A stretch of DNA of 64,000 bases, taken from the NCBI RefSeq assembly GCF_001650715.1, contig NZ_LWQT01000088.1:124001-188000 (forward strand), written 5' to 3'. Numbering within the stretch: position 1 is the first letter of the stretch; every line of letters starts with the position of its first letter. The DNA comes from Paramagnetospirillum marisnigri (GTDB taxonomy: Bacteria > Pseudomonadota > Alphaproteobacteria > Rhodospirillales > Magnetospirillaceae). Below, in pieces: positions 8,951 through 17,713 of the stretch. The notes beneath the pieces are model-generated. The model searched no databases. It saw nothing but the letters and a program-made list of their open reading frames with translations, and was not told the origin of the DNA. The translations under genes were made by a program, and so were the position numbers.

Positions 8951-9655
8951 GTGTCGACGAAGGCCCATATCCTGATCGTTGAAGATGAACCCGTCACCCG
9001 CGCCAAGCTGGCCGCGTATCTGACGGCTGACGGGTTCCAGGTCAGCGAGGCCGCCGATGCCAAGGACATGAAGGCCGCCGTGGCCCGTGCCTTGCCCGAC
9101 GTGGTCCTGCTCGACATCAATCTTCCCGATGAAAGCGGCCTGATCCTGGCGCGTGAATTGCGGGCCAAGTCATCGGTGGGGATCATCCTGGTCACGGCCC
9201 GCCAGGACGAGACCGACCGCATCGTCGGCCTGGAGATCGGTGCCGACGATTACATCACCAAGCCGTTCAATCCCCGTGAATTGGCGGTGCGCGTCCGCAA
9301 TCTGCAGCGCCGGGTGGCGCCGTCCATGGCCGCCGAACGCTCGGCCACCGGCATCTATTCCTTCGCGGGATGGCGTCTTGACTGCGACGCCCGCCAGTTG
9401 ACCTCGCCCGGCGGCGAGGCGGTCCGTCTGACCCGGGGTGAATTCGACGTCCTGGCCGCCCTGGCCCGCAATGCCGGGCGTGCCCTGACCCGCGACCAGT
9501 TGCTCGATTTGACCCAGCACGATGGCGAGGCGGTGATCGACCGCACCATCGACGTTCTGGTGGGGCGGCTGCGCCGCAAGATCGAAGCCGATTCCCGTCA
9601 TCCCACCATCATCCTGACGGTGCATGGCGTCGGCTATCGCCTGGTCGGCGGCTGA
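8951..9655 (+). CDS. OmpR-family response regulator
   Basis: About 234 residues: an N-terminal receiver domain (IVEDEPVTRAKL acidic pocket, phosphoacceptor Asp in VVLLDINLP, Lys in ITKPFNPREL) and a C-terminal winged-helix DNA-binding domain (LTRGEFDVLAALARNAGRAL, ending HPTIILTVHGVGYRLVGG). The GTG at 8951 is preferred because GGAG lies six bases upstream; an in-frame ATG at 8921 lacks a ribosome site. It is divergent from the kinase at 7742-8842, and converges with the hybrid kinase gene, one base apart. Target genes are unknown. Confidence 0.92.
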   Translation: MSTKAHILIVEDEPVTRAKLAAYLTADGFQVSEAADAKDMKAAVARALPDVVLLDINLPDESGLILARELRAKSSVGIILVTARQDETDRIVGLEIGADDYITKPFNPRELAVRVRNLQRRVAPSMAAERSATGIYSFAGWRLDCDARQLTSPGGEAVRLTRGEFDVLAALARNAGRALTRDQLLDLTQHDGEAVIDRTIDVLVGRLRRKIEADSRHPTIILTVHGVGYRLVGG

Positions 9656-9656
9656 G

Positions 9657-11561
9657 CTACTCCTTCAGCGCGGTTTCCAGCGCCGCCAGCGAGCGGGTCC
9701 AGATAAGCTTGACCTGGGCGGCCTGGGCTGTCGAATCCGCCCGTTCGGTTCGGGCGGCATCCTCCAGCGAGCGACAGGCGGCCGCCAAACCGCCGAGATG
9801 AAGGCTGAAAGCCGCCCCGGCCATGCGGTGGGCGGTCTGGACCAGATCGGTCCAGGACGGACGGGCGCAGGCGGCCTCCAGCGCCGCCACATCCGCCGCC
9901 GACGAGCGGCAGTACAGATCGGCCAGACCGACCATGCGGTCGCGCCCGAGGACCTCCATGTCGGCCCGGAGATCGGCCAGTGACAGCAGCGGCCTGTCTT
10001 CGGGCTTGGCCTTGGCTTCGCCACTCCCCAGGGCCAGCCCGGCCAGCATGCGGCCGAAATCATCCACCCGGAACGGTTTGGCCAGGCAACCGAGAATGCC
10101 GGCCTCGCGGCTGCGGGCCTCGTCCTCGCGGACGGGATTGGCGGTCAGCAGGAACATGGGGACCTTGCCCGCCTCACCCGGCAGGGCCTTGATGGCCCGG
10201 GCGGTCTCGATGCCGTCCATGCCCGGCATGCGCATGTCGAGCAGGATCACGTCGAAGTCGCCCGCTTGCGCCGCCGCCACCGCGGCCATGCCGTCGGAGG
10301 CGGTGGTCACCGAATGGCCGCGCTGTTCCAGCAGGCCCGTCGCCACCGCCAGATTGACCTCGTTGTCGTCCACCAGCAGCACCCGGCAGGGGCCGGGCGC
10401 CGGACGCGCCGCCCCCTCGCCGCCCGGACGGACGGGAAGGTCCGTCGATGCCAGGGGCAGGTTGACCCGGAAGGTGCTGCCCTGGCCGGGAACGGAGTCG
10501 CAGTCGATATCGCCTCCCATCAGCTCCACCAGGCGGCGGCAGATGGCGAGACCCAGGCCGGTTCCGGCGAAACGCCGCGCCGTGCCGCTGTCGCCTTGCC
10601 AGAATTCGGTGAACAGGTTGGGAATGGCCGCAGAGTCGATACCGATGCCGGTATCGGCCACAGAAATGCGCAGGCCAAAGGGCTGCAGCGGTTCCACCTG
10701 GATGGAGACGTGGCCGTGATCGGTGAACTTGATGGCGTTGCCCACCAGATTGAACAGGATCTGGCGCAGCCGCAGACGATCCCCCTCCACGACGCGAGGG
10801 ATACCCTGGGCGAAAGCGGTGGTCAGGATCAGCCCCTTCTCCTCGGCCCGCGCCGCCAGTACCAGCCTGACTTCCTCGATGGCGTCGATGACGTCGAAGG
10901 GTTCGGTATCCAGCCCCATGCCCTCGGCGTCCAGGCGGGCGAAATCCAGAATGTCGTTGACCAGGCCCAGCAAGAGTTCGCCCGAAGAGACCAGGGTCTC
11001 CGCGAAGGAGCGCTGGCGATGGTCCAGCGGCGTCTCCTGCAGCAGCCGCGCCATGCCCAGCACCCCGTTGAGCGGCGTACGGATTTCATGGCCCATCATG
11101 GCCAGGAATACCGACTTGGCCCGCGCTGCCTGCTCGGCCTTGTCCCGGGCCTCGCGCAGCGCCGCCTCGCCCAGTTTGCGCTCGATGGCATAGCGGACCA
11201 CCCGCGACAGGATGAAGGCGTCGCCGATGCCTTTGACCAGATAGTCCTGGGCTCCGCGCTTGACCGCATCCAGGGCGACGGAGTCGTCGTCATTGCCGGT
11301 CAGCACCACCACCGGCAGGTGGGGCGCCACCGCCGTCAGGCGGTCCAGGGTATGGATGCCGGTGGAATCGGGAACACTGAGATCGGCCAGAACCACGTCG
11401 AAGCCGTCCGGATTGCGGGTCAGGCTGTCGATCGCTTCCGACAGGCGTCCCACCACCGCCACCTCGAACGGTGTGGTCTTGACCCGGCGCAGCATCTGCC
11501 CCACCAGCCTTGCGTCGGCCGGATCGTCTTCCAGCAGCAGGACACGGATGGGGGAACTCAT
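9657..11561 (-). CDS. Hybrid histidine kinase, REC-HisKA-HATPase-REC-Hpt
   Basis: 634 residues with no membrane segment, so a soluble phosphorelay protein. Order: receiver 1 (about 1-120, Asp in VVLADLSVP), HisKA with MMGHEIRTPLNG, ATPase domain (N box NLVGNAIKFT, G1 DTGIGID, G2 GTGLGLAI), receiver 2 (VILLDMRMPGMDG) and a C-terminal Hpt domain with the phosphoacceptor in TAHRMAGAAFSL. An N-terminal receiver upstream of the kinase means it probably takes its input from another kinase rather than a ligand. Its start ATG overlaps the stop of the upstream receiver gene (ATGA), so the two are translationally coupled. The longer frame upstream is a shadow of that gene. Confidence 0.92.
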   Translation of the reverse strand: MSSPIRVLLLEDDPADARLVGQMLRRVKTTPFEVAVVGRLSEAIDSLTRNPDGFDVVLADLSVPDSTGIHTLDRLTAVAPHLPVVVLTGNDDDSVALDAVKRGAQDYLVKGIGDAFILSRVVRYAIERKLGEAALREARDKAEQAARAKSVFLAMMGHEIRTPLNGVLGMARLLQETPLDHRQRSFAETLVSSGELLLGLVNDILDFARLDAEGMGLDTEPFDVIDAIEEVRLVLAARAEEKGLILTTAFAQGIPRVVEGDRLRLRQILFNLVGNAIKFTDHGHVSIQVEPLQPFGLRISVADTGIGIDSAAIPNLFTEFWQGDSGTARRFAGTGLGLAICRRLVELMGGDIDCDSVPGQGSTFRVNLPLASTDLPVRPGGEGAARPAPGPCRVLLVDDNEVNLAVATGLLEQRGHSVTTASDGMAAVAAAQAGDFDVILLDMRMPGMDGIETARAIKALPGEAGKVPMFLLTANPVREDEARSREAGILGCLAKPFRVDDFGRMLAGLALGSGEAKAKPEDRPLLSLADLRADMEVLGRDRMVGLADLYCRSSAADVAALEAACARPSWTDLVQTAHRMAGAAFSLHLGGLAAACRSLEDAARTERADSTAQAAQVKLIWTRSLAALETALKE

Positions 11562-11992
11562 GACGGAATCCGCGCCGTGCCGAACCAGAAATCCTCGATG
11601 GAATGGATGGCGGCGGTGAAGTCCTCCACATCCATGGGCTTGGAAACATAGGAACTGGCGCCAAGGGCATAGGCGGTCTTGATGTCGCGTTCGGCCCCCG
11701 AGGTGGACAAAATCACCACCGGGATGCTGCACAACAAGGAGTCTGCGCGGATTTCCTCGAGAATCTCGTGCCCGGTGCGGCCGGGAAGGTTGAGATCAAG
11801 CAGGATCAGGTCGGGCCTGGGGGCCTGGTCGTGGCCCTCGCCCCGACGCAGGAAGGCCATGGCCTCGCGGCCGTCCTTGACATGATGCAGTCGACAGGGA
11901 TGGCGTGAGCGGCGAAGGGCGATACGCACCAGACCGGCATCTCCGGCGTCATCCTCCACCAGCAAGATGTCGTGACAGTCCTTCTCTTCCAC
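11558..11992 (-). CDS. Single-domain receiver, Rcp1-like
   Basis: 144 residues forming one CheY-like receiver of the Rcp1 type: LLVEDDAGDAGLVRIALRR, phosphoacceptor Asp in LILLDLNLPGRTG, switch Ser/Thr in VVILSTSG and Lys in YVSKPMDVEDF. Rcp1-type receivers usually take phosphate from bacteriophytochrome-like kinases; none is adjacent, so its partner here is probably the coupled hybrid kinase. Start is a GTG at 11990-11992 with GGGG about seven bases upstream. The 125-bp region upstream, up to the cytochrome gene end at 12118, shows no other gene. Confidence 0.9.
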   Translation of the reverse strand: MEEKDCHDILLVEDDAGDAGLVRIALRRSRHPCRLHHVKDGREAMAFLRRGEGHDQAPRPDLILLDLNLPGRTGHEILEEIRADSLLCSIPVVILSTSGAERDIKTAYALGASSYVSKPMDVEDFTAAIHSIEDFWFGTARIPS

Positions 11993-12117
11993 ACTGAACC
12001 CCGAACCACAAAAGCCCCCCGGGAGAGAAGCTGGATGAAAATCATCAAAACCGCAAGGCTTTGTGGAGAAAATCTAAATTCGGCGCGCCAGGTGAAATTA
12101 GGATTTGTTCGCACAAT

Positions 12118-14031
12118 TCAATGCGTTGGCGGGCCTCCCAGCAGCGGCAGGTAGCTGGGCTCGGGGGTAATCAGGGTCTTGGCGATGCCGATGCCATAGG
12201 TGAAGCTGGCGGAGTCGGTGTCGATGGGGCGGTCGGTCACGACCTCGCCCTCGCCATAGGGACGGCCGTCCTGGTGCGCCAATTCGCTGCCGCGCGGCCG
12301 GAAATGGCGGAAGGTCACGGGTGTGTCGGCAAAGACGTCCTTGCCGAAATCATAGCGCTGGGTCGCCACCACCTGGCGATAGCGGGTCGCCGCCGCCAGC
12401 GCCTCGGCCCGCGACGGATACAGTAGCTCGCCCCGCAGGGTGCCGTCGGGGGCGAGATGGCCGCCCAGGGCGGTCAATTCACGCAGCAGCGAGCGCCGCG
12501 CCGCCTGGGCGGCGAGGAAGGCTTCGGAGGACGAGGTATCGAGCTTCGGCCAGTCGCGGGAATAGCCCGCCTGGGTCCGGATGGTGGCGGCCAGGAAGCG
12601 CTCGATGCCCTCGGGTATGTCGCCGTAAAGGCTGAGCCCCACCACGTTGTCCAGGAAAGCGCGGAACTCGCCCTGCCCACTGGCCCGGTTGAGACGGTCG
12701 CCCAGACTGGCGCGCCCGGCCTCGCCCTCGGCCACATAGCCGAGATAATCCATCTCGCGCCAGCCGCTCGCCCCGTCCAGGGCGCGGGGCAGGGCCCAGG
12801 TGGAGTCGATGGTGTTGCCGGTCCCGGCGGTGAAGGCGGCGTAGCCCTTCTCGGTCGCCCGGGTATTGCCGCTGTGGCAGCCGACGCATTGCACCAGTTC
12901 CGACAGGGTCTGGGGCCGCAAGGCGCCGTCGCGGTCCTCGATATAGCCCGACATCAGCCAACCGGTGCCGTTGTCCACCCAGCCCTCGGCGCCGTTGCCG
13001 TAGACCGGGGCGTCCTCTTCCTTGAATTCCGGACCGCCATAATCGGGCGACCACGGCCGCAGCTTGACCATAGTGCGGATTTCCTTGACCCGCCGCGCCC
13101 GGGTGCCGGGAAAGGCCCCGCCGGGGCCGATCTCCACGTAATGGAGCGGATGGGCGAACTCGGTGCCCAGCGGATACAGGCCGCGCTCCACCGCAATTCC
13201 GGCGGCGGCGCCGAGGTAATGGCTCTCGCCCGGCCCCAGCCGGTCCTGGATGGCGCGGCGCAGGCGTTCGAGATTGGCGGCGTAGACGCCCAGGTCGAAG
13301 CGGCCGTCGCCATCCTTCATGAACCGTTCCGGCAGGCGGATATAGATGCCGGAAACGCTGCCGGTGCGTGGGGTGAAGATGCCATAGGGGAAGAAATTCA
13401 CCGCCCGCCAGCCGGTGATGAAGCCTTGCCCGTCCTGGAACAGCCCGTTGCCGGGCTTGCGGCTGCGCACGAAGCCGTCCTGGGGCGAGGCGGGCAGGTC
13501 GGCGGGATCGAGGGCCGGGAACAGCCGCAGGGGATGCGCCACCCCCGCGTCCCAGTCCCGGACCGATCCCGGCCGTTTGGCGAAGGCCGGAGTCCAGTTG
13601 TCCTGGCTGATCCAGGCGTCCATGTCCCAGTCCTCGGGCCTGTGTCCCTGTCGGTCCAACTCGGCCCGCAGGGTGGCGGGGAACAGGGTATTGGTCCAGG
13701 GATTGACGCTGCCATTGACCACGAAGGGATGGCGCAGCGCCACGAAGCTGTAGTCTTCCTGAAGATTGCCCAGGCGGAGGCTGGCCCCGGCCTGGGGCGA
13801 ATTATTGCCCAGACCGGCGGCGGCGGGGCCGTTGGTGTGGCAGTAGCGGCAGGCGTTCTGCAAGCCGCCCGAGGTCTCGATATGGCATTGGGCGGGGATG
13901 TGGGCATAGGGATTGGGCAGGATGGAGCGGTCCACATACTCGCCCAGCAGGGGAAGCCGCCCTTCGCCCGCCGCCCATCCCAGGGGAAGGACGGCGGCCA
14001 GGATCAGGACGGCAAGGCCCCGTCGTGTCAC
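12118..14031 (-). CDS. Periplasmic di-haem c-type cytochrome, unknown family
   Basis: 637 residues beginning with a Sec signal peptide (AVLILAAVLPLGWAAGEG). Two haem c attachment motifs are present: CRYCH near residue 65 and CVGCH in the middle of the protein. The rest has no domain I recognise, is rich in Trp, Tyr and Gly, and has the look of a periplasmic multi-haem oxidoreductase partner. The start is a GTG whose bases overlap the stop codon of the upstream PhoX-like gene (GTGA), so the two are translationally coupled. The open frame extends far upstream of 14031, but that part is the shadow of the PhoX-like gene. Electron donor or substrate is unknown. Confidence 0.8.
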   Translation of the reverse strand: MTRRGLAVLILAAVLPLGWAAGEGRLPLLGEYVDRSILPNPYAHIPAQCHIETSGGLQNACRYCHTNGPAAAGLGNNSPQAGASLRLGNLQEDYSFVALRHPFVVNGSVNPWTNTLFPATLRAELDRQGHRPEDWDMDAWISQDNWTPAFAKRPGSVRDWDAGVAHPLRLFPALDPADLPASPQDGFVRSRKPGNGLFQDGQGFITGWRAVNFFPYGIFTPRTGSVSGIYIRLPERFMKDGDGRFDLGVYAANLERLRRAIQDRLGPGESHYLGAAAGIAVERGLYPLGTEFAHPLHYVEIGPGGAFPGTRARRVKEIRTMVKLRPWSPDYGGPEFKEEDAPVYGNGAEGWVDNGTGWLMSGYIEDRDGALRPQTLSELVQCVGCHSGNTRATEKGYAAFTAGTGNTIDSTWALPRALDGASGWREMDYLGYVAEGEAGRASLGDRLNRASGQGEFRAFLDNVVGLSLYGDIPEGIERFLAATIRTQAGYSRDWPKLDTSSSEAFLAAQAARRSLLRELTALGGHLAPDGTLRGELLYPSRAEALAAATRYRQVVATQRYDFGKDVFADTPVTFRHFRPRGSELAHQDGRPYGEGEVVTDRPIDTDSASFTYGIGIAKTLITPEPSYLPLLGGPPTH

Positions 14032-15920
14032 AGCCCGGGCAGCCCGCCCAGATAGCCCACCGGGGCGATCTGCTGGTAGTTGAGCGCGCCCTTGGCGTTG
14101 ACGCCGTGCAACTCGCGGGCCTTGGCGGCCAGCCGCTCCTTGACTTCCTTCGGCATGGTCTTGATCCATTCGCCCTGGTGCTGGGCGTTGGCCATGATGT
14201 AGCCATGGCCGTTCAGGTTGTCGACCACCTGCAGGCCAGTGTTCTCGGCCCCCGAGGCCGAGGTCATGATGCGAGTCAGCGTCTTGGTGTCGACATTGTA
14301 GGCCCACAGGAAATTGTTGACGTGGGTGCCGGAGTCCTCGCCGATGAACAGGGTCCGCATCCTGTCCGAGAAGAACACGTTGTCGGTGTTGGCGACCTTG
14401 TCCACATGGGCGACATTGCCCTTGGCGTCGGCCTTGATGTCCTCGCCCAGCAGGGCGGGGGGCACATGCATGACGGTGCCGACCCAGGCCGAATCGATGG
14501 CGCGGCCGCGCTCGTCCTTCTGCTTGGCCGACAGGGCGACCTGATAGGTCCCCCCGGCGGTGACCTTGCCCACCTGGATGTGGTCGGCGGGTGCGCCCGG
14601 CTCGGCGGTCATGCCCTTTTCGATATAGGACATGGCGATGTAAAGCTGCCGGTCGCGGGTGTCGACGGCGACGCCTTCCATCTTGTTGAATTCGGTGGTG
14701 GCACCCCGGATGGCGGCCAGCCGACGCGGCTCGAAGATCACCGCCGCCTGTTCCATGCCCTTCCTGACGCGCAGCACCTCGATGCCGCCATGCCCGGCCA
14801 TGATCTGGTGGAAGCCCTGGGCCTGCCAGTCGGGAGTCTTGTCGGTGGTGGTGAAGTCGAAGATGGCGTCGGCGGTGACGCCTTTTTTCAGCAGCGCCTT
14901 GGCCTGGGCATTGGTGGCATGGCCGAGCCGGATCCACTGCAGCCGGGCCTTGCCGCCGCCCTCGGCACTTTCCTGGATCCAGCGCGCCGCGTAATGGGTG
15001 CCCGCCGACAGATCGCCCGCCTTGTCGGCGATGAACATGGACAGATAGGTATGGTCGCCATCGTCACCCTTGTAGACGGTGCGGCCGTCCGGCATCACCT
15101 TGCCCATCTCCCAGGTGGCGCGGCCCATGGCGTAGTGCTTGGTCACGGCGGTGGAGCCATCGGGTTTCACCTTGACCTCGACCAGATAGCCGTAGTCATA
15201 GGGATTGGCCTGCTTGCGGCCCTTGAAATAGACCTCGCTCAGGGCCTTCAGCCCATCGGTGGCCTTGCGGTTCAGCTTGTCGCCCGAGGCGGGGAGGAAA
15301 TAGAGGTCGTAGTCCTCCTCCGAGCCCAGATGGGTGTTCCACGGCGTCTGCGAGCCGAAGCACGGAATCCACAAGCCCCCCACCGGGGCGAAGTCGATGC
15401 TCCGTTGCCCCGTGGCTTTCAGCGCGCCGCTGGCCTTGTCCTGGGCGATGTCGGTCAGCGTCATGCCCATGGGCATGCGGGCATGCCAGCCGGGCGCCTT
15501 CTCGGTGTCCTGGCCATTGCCCAGCAGCCAGTCGTATTCCCAATGGGTGACCAGGAACAGGCGGTTGCCCACCTTCAGCAGGGAATTGGCGTCGGGGGTC
15601 TCGGCGATGACCGCATCGCCATTGGGGTCGACCAGCGGCTTGCCGTCCATATCGAACAGGCGTCCGGCCTCGTGGGGGGCGGCGCCGACCTTGTCGATAT
15701 TGCGGAACAGGACATTGTAGGACAGGGGATAGTCGACCTTGCTTCCATCGGCATAGGTCACCACCGCCTTGGAGGTGGTGTAGGTGCGCAGCATGTCTGC
15801 GTCAGAACTCGGCGCCGGGGTTTCGGTGAAGCCGACCGACACCACCTTTGCGGCGGCGGCATGGGCGGCGACGGGCAGGCAAAGGGCCAGGGCGGCGGCG
15901 GCGATGCGTGAAGCGGACAT
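14028..15920 (-). CDS. PhoX-family (DUF839) periplasmic protein
   Basis: 630 residues with a clear signal peptide ending AAHAAAA. The DUF839/PhoX signature region is GLWIPCFGSQTPWNTHLGSE, followed by the acidic EEDYDLYF that in PhoX supplies metal ligands. PhoX phosphatases are periplasmic enzymes using calcium and iron, not zinc. Here the canonical CxGxTPWGTWLTCEE pattern is altered, so phosphatase activity is not certain. Start ATG at 15918-15920 has GGGGGA upstream. It is the second gene after the porin and couples to the di-haem cytochrome, which suggests they act together in the periplasm. Confidence 0.82.
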   Translation of the reverse strand: MSASRIAAAALALCLPVAAHAAAAKVVSVGFTETPAPSSDADMLRTYTTSKAVVTYADGSKVDYPLSYNVLFRNIDKVGAAPHEAGRLFDMDGKPLVDPNGDAVIAETPDANSLLKVGNRLFLVTHWEYDWLLGNGQDTEKAPGWHARMPMGMTLTDIAQDKASGALKATGQRSIDFAPVGGLWIPCFGSQTPWNTHLGSEEDYDLYFLPASGDKLNRKATDGLKALSEVYFKGRKQANPYDYGYLVEVKVKPDGSTAVTKHYAMGRATWEMGKVMPDGRTVYKGDDGDHTYLSMFIADKAGDLSAGTHYAARWIQESAEGGGKARLQWIRLGHATNAQAKALLKKGVTADAIFDFTTTDKTPDWQAQGFHQIMAGHGGIEVLRVRKGMEQAAVIFEPRRLAAIRGATTEFNKMEGVAVDTRDRQLYIAMSYIEKGMTAEPGAPADHIQVGKVTAGGTYQVALSAKQKDERGRAIDSAWVGTVMHVPPALLGEDIKADAKGNVAHVDKVANTDNVFFSDRMRTLFIGEDSGTHVNNFLWAYNVDTKTLTRIMTSASGAENTGLQVVDNLNGHGYIMANAQHQGEWIKTMPKEVKERLAAKARELHGVNAKGALNYQQIAPVGYLGGLPGL

Positions 15921-16013
15921 GACGGTGATCCCCCGAAGATCGGATTGCGACCATCCAGCTAAGGGATTGGTGGCGGACTTGTCCGGTGAAGATTGCGTGA
16001 AATCCACATGGAA

Positions 16014-16043
16014 ACGGCCGGACGGGTAAATCCGTCCGGCCGT
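16014..16043 (-). terminator. Hairpin between porin and PhoX-like gene
   Basis: ACGGCCGGACGG and CCGTCCGGCCGT form a perfect 12-bp stem with a 6-nt loop, 21 bp past the porin stop on the minus strand. Only a short TTTCC follows, so it may attenuate rather than end transcription and still let some transcripts reach the PhoX-like gene. Confidence 0.6.
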
Positions 16044-16064
16044 CCGACACCCATGGGGAATGGG

Positions 16065-17465
16065 TTAGAGCTTGAACCCGGTGCGCAGTCCAAGCACGGT
16101 GGCGTCGGGAATGGCCTTGGCGCCATTGGTGGGCAGGGTGGCGCTGCCGCCGGGATGGAACTGGTATTCGCCGAAGCCGGTCAGGGTCCACCAGGGGGTC
16201 ACGGCATAGGCGTAGTTGACCTCGATCACCGCCTCGAAATCATGGTCGGGGGCGGTAGCGGTGCCGAAGCGCCGCGCGTCTGCGTCGCGGGCGGCCAGTT
16301 CATCGCTCATCTTGCCATAGGCAAAGCCGATGGCGGCGATGTCGTCGTCGCGGCCCTCGAAAGTGCCCTTGAGGCTGAGGCCGGTGTCGAGCCAGAAATT
16401 CATCTGGTTGCGGTCCTCGGGCATGACGGTGGTGCGGAAGAAGGCGGCGACGCCGCTGTCGAGCGTGCCCTGGCGCTTCCACAGCATATGGTCGACGATG
16501 CCGTAGACCGCCCAGTTGCCGCGATGATTGCGGGCGATATTGGTGGTGGCGCCGCTGCCGAGCGACAGGCCGGTCTCGTCGTAATGCTGGTCGGCGACCT
16601 TGCCGTTGTAATAGAAGCCGCCCAGCTTGAAGGTGGCGGGCAGGCCGGTGGAATCCTTGTCCTGGTTGATGGAATAGCTGGCCTCGCCGAACCAGATGGG
16701 TGGGCTGTCGAAGCTGAAATCGACGCCGCTGCGGTTCCGGCGCTGGGCATCGTTGCCCACATTGGTGCCGGGCGCCACATTGCCGGTGAACACCGCCGCC
16801 ATCAGGCTGATCTCGTCGGTGGGCTTCACCTTGAGCCGGGTGCCCATGTTGGACAGGGGGTAGCCACCGCCACCCGAGGGCAGATTGGCGGCGTAGATGG
16901 CGGGCCAGCCGAAGGCGCTGTTGACCATATAGGTGGCGTAGGTGCTGGTGTAGAATTCCTCCTGCATGGGCACGCTGCCGAACCGCAGGGAGACCTTGTC
17001 GTCAAGCACCGCCTGTTCCATCCACAAGGAAAACAGACGCGTGGCGGGAACCGCCTCGACGCTGCTGACCGGGATCAGGCCGCCGATGAAATTCGGTGTC
17101 AACTGGCGGCCCTGGATGTGGAAGGCGGTGGCGTGGATCTTAGCGCCCTGCCAGCCCACCAGCTTGTCCAGGTTGATGTCGAGATCGCCCTGGAGCAGAC
17201 CGGCGGCGACGGCGCGACGGCGAATGCCGCCCGATAGATTGCCCAGCGTTTCGGCGGTATAGGTGGCGGTCAGCTCGACCCCCCGGTCGGCCAGGTCCGA
17301 GCGCACCCCACCCCAATCGCCGGTCAGCTTCTCGCGCTCCCAGAAGCCCTTCTCCTCGCCGGGCGCCTCGTCCGCCAGGGCGGGAAGCGCGGCCACCGCC
17401 AAGGGCAAGGCCAGGACGGCGGCAAGCAGCCGCCATGGGCGGCGCGTATGATCTTGGACGGTCAT
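16065..17465 (-). CDS. OprB-family carbohydrate-selective porin
   Basis: 466 residues, signal peptide ending ALPALADEA, then the OprB signature LTGDWGGVRSDLADRGVE and a beta-strand-rich body with alternating aromatic residues, ending in TGFKL. It should form a 16-18-stranded outer-membrane channel. OprB relatives are named for sugars, but many act on other solutes. AAGGGGAA precedes the ATG at 17463-17465. It is the first gene of a leftward group with the PhoX-like protein and cytochrome. The Zur-like box at 17516-17538 lies about 50 bp upstream, so a role in metal uptake under zinc shortage is possible. Confidence 0.88.
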   Translation of the reverse strand: MTVQDHTRRPWRLLAAVLALPLAVAALPALADEAPGEEKGFWEREKLTGDWGGVRSDLADRGVELTATYTAETLGNLSGGIRRRAVAAGLLQGDLDINLDKLVGWQGAKIHATAFHIQGRQLTPNFIGGLIPVSSVEAVPATRLFSLWMEQAVLDDKVSLRFGSVPMQEEFYTSTYATYMVNSAFGWPAIYAANLPSGGGGYPLSNMGTRLKVKPTDEISLMAAVFTGNVAPGTNVGNDAQRRNRSGVDFSFDSPPIWFGEASYSINQDKDSTGLPATFKLGGFYYNGKVADQHYDETGLSLGSGATTNIARNHRGNWAVYGIVDHMLWKRQGTLDSGVAAFFRTTVMPEDRNQMNFWLDTGLSLKGTFEGRDDDIAAIGFAYGKMSDELAARDADARRFGTATAPDHDFEAVIEVNYAYAVTPWWTLTGFGEYQFHPGGSATLPTNGAKAIPDATVLGLRTGFKL

Positions 17466-17515
17466 GGAATTCCCCTTGCGGTCACGAATGCGGCATCAGA
17501 TGCTCGGGCCGAGCA

Positions 17516-17538
17516 AAAATGTTATACTATAACGATTC
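17516..17538. promoter_or_regulatory. Zur-like operator
   Basis: Core ATGTTATACTATAAC contains the perfect inverted repeat GTTATA-c-TATAAC. Against the published Zur consensus of gammaproteobacteria (GAAATG-TTATA-N-TATAA-CATTTC), 19 of the 22 defined positions match. It lies between the divergent porin and cobK genes, 51 bp from the porin start and 176 bp from cobK, and overlaps TATACT/TATAGT hexamers usable as -10 elements in either direction. Repression by zinc-loaded Zur is the natural inference; which flank is controlled is not shown by sequence, but distance favours the porin. Confidence 0.65.
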
Positions 17539-17713
17539 GGCGGCGCCAACTCCCTGTTGAGGCTGGCTGTTGCGATCGATTCTCATGTTTGAGATACAGG
17601 AAGCCCCCGGTACTGTCAATCCGGCGCCCGGACGCCCGGGCATGGCTTGCTTGCCTGGTCCCCAGGCCAAAGGCATGCTGCCCAGAGCTTTTCCGTCTCC
17701 CGGAGCCTGTTCC

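Noticed and set aside
14032-14937. In-frame upstream extension of the di-haem cytochrome
   Set aside because: It lies inside the PhoX-like gene in another frame; the GTG at 14031 with stop-start overlap and a following signal peptide is the better start.
17539-17713. Cobalamin riboswitch upstream of cobK
   Set aside because: I looked for the conserved B12 box and the CCGCCACTG-type segment and did not find them here or before bluB and cbiD.
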